From the NCBI GenBank assembly GCA_002256145.1, contig NKIP01000013.1:1-64000 (forward strand): a stretch of DNA of 64,000 bases, given 5' to 3'. Each line of letters begins with the position of its first letter. Positions within the stretch are counted from its first letter, which is position 1. The translations under genes and the position numbers were made by a program. Shown here in pieces: positions 25,241 through 34,900 of the stretch. The notes beneath the pieces are model-generated. The model did not search any database. It saw nothing but the letters and a program-made list of their open reading frames with translations, and had not been told where the DNA came from. Source of the stretch: Comamonadaceae bacterium PBBC1. GTDB lineage: Bacteria > Pseudomonadota > Gammaproteobacteria > Burkholderiales > Burkholderiaceae_C.

Positions 25241-25789
25241 ACCTGGTTGATGCTTCGCTACCCCAAACCCCGTTGCATTCGTGGTCACCATGGGCTGCTT
25301 CTTGTCTGTAAGCTGCTGCCACAGTACTTTTTGATACATCTGTTTGATGAATTGAGCATTGGAGTGGCAATAAAAATTAGATAAATATAATTAATTTTTT
25401 TAGAATAAAGCATCTTTTAGATTGAAGAAAATGGCGGCAAAATGCTTGGCAAGTTCGGTGCCATCCATGGTCGTTGCCAAGCACATCCGCAAGATGTGGT
25501 GAGCAACATTGGACATACAAAGCATCTATGTAGGTATCGGAGCAGGTACTTACGAAAACGCAGCGTGTGATGATTGCCACTTTGTCGATGTTCATGCCTA
25601 TCAATTTATAATTAAAAAAATTGATAAAAATATTGATTCGAATGAGAAGATGAGACGGCACGAGAGCTCATTGCATTCAATGTGTGTTGGGTGGCACAGA
25701 CTCAGTCGATAGCAATGAACATCGCTGCTATAAGGAACTTTTGATCTGGAAGATGCGGTAGATAAAAACCTTTATAAAAATAGTTAAAA
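25241..25789. other. AT-rich spacer before the HEPN module
   Basis: About 550 bases of visibly lower GC than the surroundings with no convincing gene. An inverted repeat TGCTTGGCAA (25443-25452) / TTGCCAAGCA (25474-25483) is present. The 30 bases before the next gene contain CCTTTATAAAAATAG and no clear ribosome-binding site. The base composition suggests acquired DNA. Confidence 0.5.
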
Positions 25790-26551
25790 ATGTCTGTAGC
25801 TCAATTGCAATCCAAAGGGCCTGTTCTCCTTGACGAAATATCTTTTTTTGTGGCTAAGTCGCATCGTTTTTTGGATAAAAACGACCAATCTATCTTTTTA
25901 AAAAAATGGATCAAGGAAGCCGATGATGTCATGCGGGTAGATCCCATCTATGGATCTTTACTGAAGTCGAAGCTTGGCGAAGTCCATGGTGACATTGAGA
26001 AGGTAACGTATTGGTTCAATAACGCCAACAGACTGGGTGTCATGCCGCATCAAATAGCAACAAATATGCTTGTTTCATATTGCAATCTCGGATATGGTTC
26101 AAAAGCACTTCAGGTTCTGCGTGATCATGTCGATATATCCCATGGAAACATCGGGGAGACGATTTGGCTGGCACCAGCTGCGGGAGCATTCAAATATATG
26201 AAACATCTCATAGAACAAGCCAAGCGGGGCAACGTTGAATTGCCGGAAAAAAACTTAGCTTTGAGTCAAGAGGTGGCTGAACTCTTGGATAAGTCAGAAG
26301 TATCTGATGCCATCTGTGCTCAGGTGATTGATGTGGCCGGTGAGATCATGCGAAAACACCAGCTTTTTTGGCTTGGCGATATGGCCGAGTTTGTGCTGGA
26401 TCGTGAAGGTGCATCCGTTCTGATGCGGTTCAATGTCGATGTCACTTACCGCAATGCATCTTCCATGAGCATGGAGGCCGTCGATCTTCTGATCGAACGT
26501 AAACTCGATTCGGTACCATTTTTGATCGACTTTGTTGGAACACGACCATGA
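25790..26551 (+). CDS. Uncharacterised helical-repeat protein paired with a HEPN gene
   Basis: A 253-residue soluble protein I cannot assign to a family. It is mostly helical, with TPR-like pairs (IEKVTYWFNNANRLGVMPHQIATNMLV, split here as FNNANRLGVM and LVSYCNLGYGSKALQVLRDH). The C-terminal 40 residues (DVTYRNASSM, LLIERKLDSVPFLIDFVG) look beta-rich. It has the lower GC of its surroundings and shares a four-base ATGA overlap with the HEPN gene, so the two products are made together; it may be the partner or inhibitor of the HEPN protein. No nucleotidyltransferase (MNT) motif is present. Confidence 0.7.
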   Translation: MSVAQLQSKGPVLLDEISFFVAKSHRFLDKNDQSIFLKKWIKEADDVMRVDPIYGSLLKSKLGEVHGDIEKVTYWFNNANRLGVMPHQIATNMLVSYCNLGYGSKALQVLRDHVDISHGNIGETIWLAPAAGAFKYMKHLIEQAKRGNVELPEKNLALSQEVAELLDKSEVSDAICAQVIDVAGEIMRKHQLFWLGDMAEFVLDREGASVLMRFNVDVTYRNASSMSMEAVDLLIERKLDSVPFLIDFVGTRP

Positions 26552-26919
26552 GCGTCTCGTCCACTGACATCATTGGATTGGCAAAGACGCTTCAATCAGG
26601 ATCGATGGATGAAGTCCAGCAAAGGGCTGTCGTAGGGCGTGCTTATTACGCCGCCTACCATGATTGCAAAACTTGGCACGATGCCCTTCAGTCGCCGGGG
26701 TCTGCTGGCATTGATGGCGGAGTGCATGCACGGTTGATTGCTGCGCTAACTAACCCCACGGTACGGGGTGATGATGCCATCAAATCCAAAAAACGAGGCT
26801 ACCGTTTGCGTGCATTGAAAACGCTTCGCGCAAAAGCCGACTATGAGCTGAATGAGACAGTGACTGTCGATGAGGCCAAACAATCGATCGTTGATGCAGA
26901 AGCCGTGATTTTGATTTAG
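26548..26919 (+). CDS. HEPN-domain protein, probable RNase toxin or effector
   Basis: A 123-residue protein with the HEPN signature GRAYYAAYHDC: Arg31 and His38 form the R-x6-H motif of metal-independent HEPN ribonucleases, and RAYYAAYH is typical of the HEPN group found with toxin-antitoxin systems. The rest is helical with a basic KSKKRGYRLRALKTLR stretch. It overlaps the preceding gene by four bases. HEPN toxins normally pair with an MNT antitoxin; here the partner is a helical-repeat protein instead. The module is flanked by direct repeats of the lipoprotein locus, consistent with acquisition as a unit. Toxicity is inferred. Confidence 0.72.
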   Translation: MSVSSTDIIGLAKTLQSGSMDEVQQRAVVGRAYYAAYHDCKTWHDALQSPGSAGIDGGVHARLIAALTNPTVRGDDAIKSKKRGYRLRALKTLRAKADYELNETVTVDEAKQSIVDAEAVILI

Positions 26920-26960
26920 CGATATTGGGCTGTCTTGTGAGTCCAGCCCGATGAAGTCAA

Positions 26961-27103
26961 GAGCATGAGGCAAGGCATGGCGTTTTGTGGGAGCCCACCC
27001 CGTGTGCGATGGGCGTGGCACACGCCCTGAAAGCTGTTGCCCATCAACGCGTCGTTTTACATTGGCCTGGCTTGGCCATGTTCAGCTTGGCCACGGCTTT
27101 TTG
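26961..27103. repeat. Direct repeat shared with 25007-25155
   Basis: GAGCATGAGGCAAGGCATGG starts both copies, and both end in GGCCACGGCTTTTTG; identity is high apart from a short divergent patch. The right copy includes the last 60 bases of the lipoprotein gene. The copies bracket the HEPN module. Confidence 0.85.
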
Positions 27104-27508
27104 ACCCTGGTCTTCGGGCATTTTTTCAAGGTCACTGCCACCTGACAGCACGCCCATTTTGATGAACTGGCGAATGAAATAATTTTTGCCTGCTTCAACG
27201 ACCAGTTCTAGGGTGTTGGGTGAGAACTCTGATTCGGTTTCTATTTTGTGCGTTTGTCCGCCAGCGGCTTCGGTGTAGAAAAACACATCGGGTGCGCTGG
27301 CTCCGACGCACTGGCCGTTGAGCCAGATGTCTCTTTTGAGGGCCTTGCCCATCACACTGTCGCGGTAGATGTAAACACCGGCCATGCCTTGGCTGGGGGC
27401 GTTGAATTCTTTGGATTTGGCATTGTCGGCTTGCGAAGCCATGTCGACAGATGCGCAACCCGTCAGGACGAGACTGGCTGCGAGAACAAGGGAGGAAAAG
27501 AACTTCAT
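27044..27508 (-). CDS. DUF2846-type lipoprotein
   Basis: A 154-residue protein with a lipoprotein signal peptide (MKFFSSLVLAASLVLTGC, Cys18 as lipidation site). The mature part (AGVYIYRDSVMG, RDIWLNGQCVG, FYTEAAGGQTHKIETESEF) fits the DUF2846 beta-sandwich family found in envelope lipoproteins of unknown role. The ATG at 27508 was chosen over 27550 because it starts the signal peptide. A deleted copy lies at 25007-25240. The bidirectional terminator at 27565-27606 separates it from the S-layer-like gene. Confidence 0.82.
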   Translation of the reverse strand: MKFFSSLVLAASLVLTGCASVDMASQADNAKSKEFNAPSQGMAGVYIYRDSVMGKALKRDIWLNGQCVGASAPDVFFYTEAAGGQTHKIETESEFSPNTLELVVEAGKNYFIRQFIKMGVLSGGSDLEKMPEDQGQKAVAKLNMAKPGQCKTTR

Positions 27509-27564
27509 GGGGGATTTTGCTGGGTTGAAGGTATGAGCTGACTTGAGCATGGACTCAAAACAAA

Positions 27565-27606
27565 TTAAAAAACCGCCTGCGGCTTGCGCTGTAGGCGGTT
27601 TTTTGT
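27565..27606 (-). terminator. Terminator of S-layer-like gene 1 (bidirectional)
   Basis: AACCGCCT (27571-27578) pairs with AGGCGGTT (27593-27600), with T-runs on both sides. It lies about 85 bases behind the stop of the gene at 27691-31296. A hairpin of similar form and position follows S-layer-like gene 2. Confidence 0.88.
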
Positions 27607-27690
27607 TGGTGCTTCAAGCTGCCAGGGATTGCGCCCTGGTGTGCTTCAGACAAGCCAAGACTTGTGCCCCTGGCTTGGCTGTCCTGAACA

Positions 27691-30600
27691 TCAGGCGAAG
27701 TTGAACCAGGCCAGGCTAGACCACTCAGTGTCTGCCAAGTCGATGGTGCCCATGGCTTTGGCTGTAGCGTCTGCTGTACCTGTGCCGTCGTTCACTGCAT
27801 ACACAGTGCCCACGTTGTGCGCATCAACCACGACCAGCACATGTGTGGTGGCGTAGGTGTTGCTGCTGCCAGCTTCGTACCAAGCGGCCACTTTGGCTGC
27901 AGTGTCGTTGACACTGGCGCTGCTCGAAGGCCAGACCTGGTCAAGGTTCATGATCGAGATCGAACGGTCCATCAATGTTTTTGCATCAATCGTAGGCATG
28001 GCTGTCAAATCACGGTTCACACCGAAAGTTGGCGTTCCAGCTGACGTCGTGTCATTTGCAATGCTGTTGGTGGCGTAACCAACACCAGCAGCGCCAACAT
28101 TGTTCAAAACAGTCGATGTGGCGTAGTTAAAGAAGTTGACGCCAATAGCTGGTCCTGTCAAACCATTGACTGCCTGCACATGGTTGGCGGCCGAAGTCGA
28201 ACCAATTTTGCTCAACATGTCACCGCCCAAGCCTGTGAAGTCAAACTTGTCAGCGCCAGTGCCTGATACCGTTGCAATTTCAACCAATGTACCTTTGGTG
28301 AAGTGCACCACGGTGTCGTTGCCGAACTCTTCGCCAGCCACATAAACCAAGGTGTCATTGCTGTTGCCTTCTGTGCCCAAAGCGGCAACGTCGTTGCCAG
28401 TGCCCAGATACAGGGTGTGATCTGCAGCGCCGCCTTGCGAGTTTTGGCCCGCGGCGAAGGATTTCACATACCCACCAATTTGCGAATTTGCAAACAGTTT
28501 GGTGCCACCAAATGCGGGCGGTGTTGTAGGTGACAGGTTGGTCAGTGCATTGATGCTTGCATCCATGATCGCCAAAACCTTCTGAGGGTCGGTGGTGCTG
28601 TCGGCTGCCGCACCCAGCAAGCCCAGTTCTGTGTCCAGATCGATACCCGCTGCTTTGTAAGCAGCGCGGTAGCCGTTCAACAAGCTGTAAGCATCGCCGC
28701 TGACAGTGGCTGGGCGTGCAAAGGCCAATGACAAATCTGCACCTGCCATTTGACCTTCAATCAAGGACTCGACGACCAGGCTGTTGGCTTGGCCGTCTTT
28801 GGCCACCAGCAGTTTGCTCAAAGTGGCGTCTTTGTTGATGGCTTGCTTGATGGCTTGGTTGATTTGCAGGTCGGTGGTGAAGCCGTCTGTCGAAGGCACA
28901 TCAACCGTCACGGTGATGTGCTTGAACGTGACGGACATCTTCACGCCCGACATGAAGTTCTTGTCGTTTTGCTCAGACAGTGTGTTGCTGCCGTTGAAAA
29001 CCCACTTGGCCTTGGCTGCTTTCCCAACAACGATTGCATCAGCAAAAGCATCATCATCAGGGCCATCGACAAGGTTTTGTACAACCATGTTGTTCGCGTA
29101 CACAGCATCATCGCCAGCACCTGCAGTAACTTTCCAGTCGCCGCCGCCGTTGAGGTTGATGGTGTCGTTGCCCACACCGCCGTCAACATTCAAGTTCGCG
29201 TTCAATTTGCTGTTGATGTACCAGTTTTCGAACTTAGAAGGAACGCCATCAATCAATGCAGCATTAGTATTTTTACCCGTGAGCTCATAACCAGAGATCG
29301 AAGTCCCATCACCCACTAGCGTGGTGATGGTGTCGTTGCCTTCGTTGCCCTTGATGTTGACCACCAAGTCTTCGCGGTTCGTTGTGCCTTTGTACGAATC
29401 CAGGTTGCCCTTGGCGATGTTCAGCATGAACTTGTCGTTGTTCGTGCCCATCAGGTAGTCGAAGCTGACGTTGTCAGCGGCTGCTGCGGCAGGTGCTGCG
29501 TCAGTCAGTGTCAGGTACTTGGCTACCACGCGGTCGGTCAACTGGGCGTCCAGGTCGAGCTTGCCCTTGAAGGTGCTGGCGTCGATCAGTTTGACGTCGG
29601 TGAAACCGTAATCGCCATGCTCAACAGTGTTCAGGCCTGGCAAGCGGTTGTCGGAGCCATAGTTGCTGTTATTGTCAGCCACAGGACCAACCACTGTGCC
29701 TGTCACAGTCAGGTTGCCAGCGTCTTTGACGTTGTCGTTGTAGGCGTTGTCCACGCGGCTGGTGCTGCCGTTGACGATCGACACTTCACGCAGGGTGTTG
29801 TTGGTCGAGTTGATGGTTTCCAGCTTGCTGTTGTCTTCAACAGTGATGTTGAAGCGCTCAACGCCTTTGGATGTGGATGTTTCGCCGACCGACAGGCCGC
29901 CCACAACCAAGTCGCCACCGGTGGAGCCACGGCCCACGTCGTCCAGCACGATGGTGCTGGTGACGGGGTCGGTGTTCTTGGTGGAGCCTTGGCTGAAGTT
30001 GGTGTGCAGGCCAGAGTTGGCAGGCACCACACCGGCAGCCACCCAGCCGGAACCGGCGGGGGTGGTGAACGAGAAGGACGAAGAGGTTTTGATGACCACT
30101 TCTTTGCCGATCACGCTTTTTGCCGTGGTGGTGTCGGTGACGGTGAAGTCAGAGCCAATGGACACGGTGACTGCGCCAGCGCCGAACTGCTTGTCGGCAG
30201 CGGCTTGGAAGGCAGCAACCAATTGAGTGTAAGTTTGAGCGGCGTCGATGGCGTCAGACTGCAAAGTGACCACAGTGGCCACGCCTTTGGCGTCGGTGGC
30301 TGTGAACTTGAAGCCGCCGTAAGGGCTGTTGAGCAGAGGGTCTTTGCCGTCCACCACAGCGCGTGTGTCCATGACTTGCAGGTTGATCTGCGAAGTCGAT
30401 GCGCTGCTGTTGCGCAGGCTGTTTTGGTCAAAGTACACCGCAAAGTCAACGTGACCAGGATCGGTTTCACGCATGGTGATGGTGATGTCTTTGGTGATCT
30501 GGTTGTCGCTAATGCGCACGTCTTCGACGATCAGGTCGGCGCGGCTGTTGCTGTTTTCCCAGTTGTTGACGCCGCTCATGCGGGCTGCGTCAACGTTGAC

Positions 30601-31296
30601 GATGCCTTCATTGGACACGTTGTTGTCGCCAGTGTCGCTGTTGCGCGATTGGGCTTGGATGATGACTTTTTCGATGCCGCTGGTTTGTGCGGTGATGGCT
30701 TTGTCTTCGCCCATGCTGCCCAAAATGGCTTTGAGTGTGTCGTTGCCAGCGCCGCCGTCGATGCGGTCACCGCCTTGCAGTGTGTTGCCACCATTGGACA
30801 AGTCGGCTGTGAACATGTCGGCCAATGCGCTGCCGAACAATGTGTCCAGGCCACCTGTCAGGTTGTGCTGAATGACTGCGCCGAATGCCACGTTGGCTGC
30901 GCCGGTGTAGGCAGCAGCCACGTCCACGTTGGCGTTCCAAGCTTGAGCTGCTGCGCCGTAGGTGGCGTCGTTGGTCAGGCCAGAGAACAGGTTGATGATG
31001 TTGCTGATGGCTTCGCCACGAGCGGCTGGGGCAGCTGCATTCAGTGCGCCAGTAACGTATGCCACAGCACCGTCAACGCCAGCACCTGTGATGCCCAGGT
31101 TTTTGACCAGGGTGGCAGCTACGGCGGCCGTAGTTTGTGCGCCGAAGCCCGAAGCGAAGTAGCTGTTCAGGGTTGCGGCCAAGGATGTGCGGTCGATTTG
31201 TTTGTCGACTTGACCCATGGTGACGGAGCCGACTTGCACGCCGAACAGGCCCATAGCGAAACGCTGAACTGCCACTGTATCTGTAACGATAGCCAT
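27691..31296 (-). CDS. Large RTX/S-layer-like secreted protein 1
   Basis: A 1201-residue Ala/Thr/Asn/Asp-rich protein without Sec signal or cysteines in the parts I checked, as expected for type I secretion. Residues 1-200 are helical (VQRFAMGLFGVQVGSV, NLFSGLTNDATYGAA). RTX-like calcium motifs occur at GGDRIDGGAGNDTL, KGNEGNDTITTL and VGNDTINLNGG...AGDDAVYAN. The C-terminus ends in ATAKAMGTIDLADTEWSSLAWFNFA-type sequence, i.e. a hydrophobic end like T1SS signals. It is a paralog of the protein at 31939-35163; about 260 central residues are close to 90% the same by eye. Promoter, 157-base leader and terminator are also shared. An S-layer or matrix role, exported by the operon at 39637-45866, is inferred. 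Confidence 0.85.
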   Translation of the reverse strand: MAIVTDTVAVQRFAMGLFGVQVGSVTMGQVDKQIDRTSLAATLNSYFASGFGAQTTAAVAATLVKNLGITGAGVDGAVAYVTGALNAAAPAARGEAISNIINLFSGLTNDATYGAAAQAWNANVDVAAAYTGAANVAFGAVIQHNLTGGLDTLFGSALADMFTADLSNGGNTLQGGDRIDGGAGNDTLKAILGSMGEDKAITAQTSGIEKVIIQAQSRNSDTGDNNVSNEGIVNVDAARMSGVNNWENSNSRADLIVEDVRISDNQITKDITITMRETDPGHVDFAVYFDQNSLRNSSASTSQINLQVMDTRAVVDGKDPLLNSPYGGFKFTATDAKGVATVVTLQSDAIDAAQTYTQLVAAFQAAADKQFGAGAVTVSIGSDFTVTDTTTAKSVIGKEVVIKTSSSFSFTTPAGSGWVAAGVVPANSGLHTNFSQGSTKNTDPVTSTIVLDDVGRGSTGGDLVVGGLSVGETSTSKGVERFNITVEDNSKLETINSTNNTLREVSIVNGSTSRVDNAYNDNVKDAGNLTVTGTVVGPVADNNSNYGSDNRLPGLNTVEHGDYGFTDVKLIDASTFKGKLDLDAQLTDRVVAKYLTLTDAAPAAAAADNVSFDYLMGTNNDKFMLNIAKGNLDSYKGTTNREDLVVNIKGNEGNDTITTLVGDGTSISGYELTGKNTNAALIDGVPSKFENWYINSKLNANLNVDGGVGNDTINLNGGGDWKVTAGAGDDAVYANNMVVQNLVDGPDDDAFADAIVVGKAAKAKWVFNGSNTLSEQNDKNFMSGVKMSVTFKHITVTVDVPSTDGFTTDLQINQAIKQAINKDATLSKLLVAKDGQANSLVVESLIEGQMAGADLSLAFARPATVSGDAYSLLNGYRAAYKAAGIDLDTELGLLGAAADSTTDPQKVLAIMDASINALTNLSPTTPPAFGGTKLFANSQIGGYVKSFAAGQNSQGGAADHTLYLGTGNDVAALGTEGNSNDTLVYVAGEEFGNDTVVHFTKGTLVEIATVSGTGADKFDFTGLGGDMLSKIGSTSAANHVQAVNGLTGPAIGVNFFNYATSTVLNNVGAAGVGYATNSIANDTTSAGTPTFGVNRDLTAMPTIDAKTLMDRSISIMNLDQVWPSSSASVNDTAAKVAAWYEAGSSNTYATTHVLVVVDAHNVGTVYAVNDGTGTADATAKAMGTIDLADTEWSSLAWFNFA

Positions 31297-31503
31297 TTGG
31301 TTTTCCTTATTGGAAGGTTGATGAATTTAGGTTTATTTGCAAAGAAACCCGAGCATGAGCATTGGTTTGCCCACACTCGCTTGAAGGTCCTGCCCTGCAA
31401 GGCGCTCAAGCCAGTGTGTTTTGAATACTTTTGTGCGTGTTGCTTTGTAAGAAGTGACGAATTCTAGCGGTGGGCAGCGGCCGTTTTTGTGATGACAGTC
31501 ACA
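31297..31503 (-). promoter_or_regulatory. CRP-type promoter and long leader of S-layer-like gene 1
   Basis: On the minus strand TGTGACTGTCATCACA (31488-31503) is a perfect CRP consensus; 21 bases later comes TAGAAT (31461-31466 on plus as ATTCTA), and the start is predicted near 31453. The leader of about 157 bases contains a stem with loop (GGCTTGAGCGCCTTG / CAAGCGAGTGTGGGCA region) that is conserved before gene 2, which suggests mRNA stability or translation control. GGAAAACC-type purines precede the ATG. Confidence 0.8.
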
Positions 31504-31605
31504 TGCTTAGGCTTTTAAGTGTAATTCTTTGGTATTCTTTAAAGTGTAAAAAGTGACATTTAAAAGTATTAAATCAAGGTTGATGATTTTGGGTGTTTGA
31601 GTGTT

Positions 31606-31718
31606 TTGGGGTGGGGTGGGGGATTGAGGTGGTAATACTTGCAAATATGGTTTTTGGGAGAGGGGGTTTGGGGGTTTTGGGGTGGGGGTTTGGATGGGGT
31701 GTCGTGGTTTGTGGGGGG
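31606..31718 (+). repeat. G-run tract with G-quadruplex potential
   Basis: At least nine runs of three to six G occur within about 110 bases: GGGGTGGGGTGGGGG at 31608-31622 and a longer series at 31656-31718 (GGG, GGGGG, GGGGG, GGGG, GGGGG, GGGG, GGGGGG). The spacing fits several overlapping G4 motifs. It lies between the terminator of gene 2 and the CRP site of gene 1. Confidence 0.7.
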
Positions 31719-31745
31719 TATCGCGACGAGGGCGTCGCTCCTACA
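31719..31745. repeat. Single REP-like half unit, family A
   Basis: TATCGCGACGAGGGCGTCGC followed by TCCTACA is the inverted form of the GTAGGAGCGACGCCCTCG unit. It directly abuts the G-run tract. Confidence 0.8.
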
Positions 31746-31757
31746 GAGACCGAGAAA

Positions 31758-31793
31758 GAGGCAGAGGCTGAGGCAGAGGCAGAGGCAGAGGCA
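31758..31793 (+). repeat. Hexanucleotide tandem repeat (GAGGCA)x6
   Basis: Six consecutive units of GAGGCA, one of them GAGGCT, followed by GAGAGA. Such repeats are prone to slippage. It lies upstream of the gene 1 promoter and is not part of a gene I can support. Confidence 0.85.
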
Positions 31794-31813
31794 GAGAGAA
31801 CGAGGGGCGGACG

Positions 31814-31853
31814 AAAAAAAACCGCTTGCGGCTTTCGCTGCAAGCGGTTTTTA
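31814..31853 (-). terminator. Terminator of S-layer-like gene 2
   Basis: AAACCGCTTG (31819-31828) pairs with CAAGCGGTTT (31841-31850), flanked by A-rich and T-rich ends. It lies about 85 bases behind the stop at 31939, the same distance as for gene 1. Confidence 0.88.
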
Positions 31854-31938
31854 GGGGGGCTTCAAGCGGTGGGCGAGTCAATCGCCCTTGGCTTCAGGCA
31901 AGCCGGGGCTTGTGGCCTCGGCTTACTGTCCTGGTTGA

Positions 31939-34900
31939 TCAGGCGAAGTTGGCGGCAGTCAGGCTAGCCCATGGGGTGTCGGCCAAGTCGATGGTGCCGA
32001 TGGCGGTGACGGTCAAGTCGGCTGCGGCAGTGCCGTCAACGATTTGGTACACAGTGCCCACATTGGTGGTGGCGTTGTAGGCCACATAGATGCCTTTAGA
32101 GGCCACGGTGTCGTCAGCAGCAGCCAAGGCTGTCTTGATGGCGGCTTCTGTGTTGTTGGCAGTTGCCGTGTCCACAATCATGATCAGGCCATCGGTGGTG
32201 GTGGCTGTGGCGCTGAAGGCCGTTTTTTTGCCGCCCAAAGCTGTGAAGTCCATCGTGTCGATGCCGTCACCAGCCACTTCAAAGTTGACGATCACGTCGT
32301 TGCCAAAGGCCACGGCGTTGTAGACCACTTTTTCGTTGCTGGACAAGTTTGTCGCACCCAGAGCATCTGTGCTCAAGACCAACACGTCGTTGCCTGCACC
32401 CAGGGTGTGGGTGCTGTCGGCGACTTTGGCACTGTCAGAACCTTCGGCGAATGCGTACGATGGGGTCTGATTGACTGTGGTCACATTCACACCAAAGTTG
32501 GCCGCATAGTCGCCGCCTACGGCGTCCATGGTGGTGTCGTCCATGGCGGTCAACACTTGGGCTTCAGTGGCTGTGCCTGTTAGGGCATAGGCTGTGAAAG
32601 CGGCAGCGATGTCAGCGGCCGTCAACACACCAGCGGCAGGCTTGGTGATGGCAACAGCCAAATCTTTCACTTCCACTTTGCCGTCAATCAACGAGGTCAC
32701 CACCAAAGTGTTGGCGGGGCCGTCTGTGGCGAGCAAGAGCTTGCTCAGAACGGCGTCGCTGTTGATGGCTTTCTTGATGGCCTGGTTGATTTGCAGGTCG
32801 GTCGTGATGTAAGCCGTGCTGTCGATGGTGACTTTGCTGGTCAGGCCGCGGAAGGTGACTTCGGCAACGCCTTTGTACAGGTTGTACTTGGTGTTGGCCG
32901 ATGACTTGAGGTCGGTCAGTGTGAGGGCGGAGCCTGCAACAGCGGCACCAGCTTGCTCAGTCGTGTTGAAGACCCACACGGCTTTATCGCCAGAGTTGTC
33001 GCTGTACACGGTGTCGTCGCCATCACCAGCTGTGACTTTCCAGTCGCCGCCGCCTTTGGTTTTGATGGTGTCGTCACCCGCGCCGCCGTCAATAGACAGG
33101 TTAGCGTTGAGCTTGCTGTTGTTGTACCAAGCAGCCGAGCCATCTTCGTATCCGCCGTTGATGATGTCCACCGAAATGGCGTCTTTACCAGCGCCACCGT
33201 TGATGGACAACACGAAGTCTTCGCGTGTGGTGGTGCCCGATGCTTGCAGGTTGCTGGCGTCGATGTCCAAGCTGAATTTGTCGTTGTTGGTGCCCAGGTT
33301 GTAGGCAAACGTGACGTTGTCAGCCGCTGGTGCGTCGGGTGCTGTGTCGGCCAGGTTCAGGTACTTGGCAGTGACGTTGTCGGACAGGACGGCGTCGATG
33401 TCGAGCATGCCCTTGAAGGTGCTGGCTTCGATCAGGCGAACGTCGTTGAAACCGTAGTTGTCGCTGACAGCGCCGGGCAGTGCATTGCCTTGGTTTGTGT
33501 CGTTCCAGTTGCCTTTGACGGTCAGGTTGCCTGCATCTTTGACGGTCTTGGTGTAGGCGTCGGTCATGCGGGTGGTGGTGCCGTTAACGATCGAAACTTC
33601 ACGCAGGGTGTTGTTGGTCGAGTCGATGTTTTGCAGTTTGCTGTTGTCTTCGACGGTGATGTCAAAGCGCTGCACGCCTTTGGATGTGGAGGTGTCGCCC
33701 ACCGACAAGCCGCCCACAACCAGGTCGCCACCGGTGGAGCCACGGCCCACGTCGTCCAACACGATGGTGCTGGTGACAGGGTCGCTGTTGGTGGTGGAGC
33801 CTTGGCTGAAGTTGGTGTGCAGGCCAGAGTTGGCAGGCACGACACCAGCAGCCACCCAGCCAGAACCGGCGGGGGTGGTGAAGGTGTAAGCAGACGAAGT
33901 CTTCATGACAACTTCTTTGCCGCTCACGCTTTGGGCTGTGGTGGTGTCGGTGACCGAGAAGTCAGAACCCACAGTGACTGTCACGGCGCCAGCGCCGAAC
34001 TGCTTGTCGGCAGCAGCTTGGAAGGCGGCAGCCAATTCGGTGTAAGTTTGTGCGGCGTCGATGGCGTCAGACTGCAAAGTGACCACAGTGGCCACGCCTT
34101 TGCTGTCGGTGGCTGTGAACTTGAAGCCGCCATAAGGGCTGTTGAGCAGAGGTGCTTTGCCGTCGACCACAGCGCGTGTGTCCATGACTTGCAGGTTGAT
34201 CTGCGAAGTCGATGCGCTGGAGTTGCGCAGGCTGTTTTGGTCAAAGTACACCGCGAAGTCCACGTTGCCGGGATCGGTTTCACGCATGGTGATGGTGATG
34301 TCTTTGGTGATTTGGTTGTCGCCAATGCGCACGTCTTCAACAAACAGGTCAGCACGGCTGTTGTTGTTTTCCCATTGGTTCACACCGTTCATGCGGCCGG
34401 CGTCCACTTTGACGACGTTGTTGGTGGCGAAGTTATCGCCGTACCAGCCTTGCAGGCCATAAACGCTTTCGCCCATGCCAGCAACGTTGTTGTCGCCTGT
34501 GTCAGCGGCCAGCGCTTGGGCTTGCACAATGACTTTTTCGATGTTCGATGTTTTGGCTGTGATGGCGAACTGGTCACCGTTGGTGCCAAGGATGGCGTGC
34601 AGTGTGTCGTTGCCAGCGCCGCCGTCGAGGCGGTCGCCGCTTTGCAGTGTGTTGCCGCCAGCTGTCAGATCGGCGTTGAATTGGTCAGCCAAGCTGCTGC
34701 CAAACAAGACGTCCATGCCTTCGGTCAGGGATTGCTGGATGACGGAACCAAAGGCGACGTTAGCCGCGCCTGCATAGGCTGCAGCGGCATCGACGTTGGC
34801 GTTCCAGGTTTTTGCAGCGGTACCGTAAACGGCGTCGTTGGTCATGCCCGAGAACATGTTGATGATGCTGGCGATTTCTTCACCGCGAGCTGCTGGGGCT

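Noticed and set aside
25443..25483. Inverted repeat as an integron attC site
   Set aside because: Lacks the attC core GTTRRRY/RYYYAAC ends and no integrase or cassette array is near.
25377..25661. Minus-strand 94-codon frame in the AT-rich spacer
   Set aside because: No recognisable motif, no ribosome-binding site and composition typical of random AT-rich sequence.
29617..31467. Long open frame antisense to S-layer-like gene 1 (and a similar one at 32953-35139 antisense to gene 2)
   Set aside because: Translations are rich in His, Val, Gly and Cys without domains, and both come from the biased codon use of the Ala/Thr/Asp-rich genes on the other strand.
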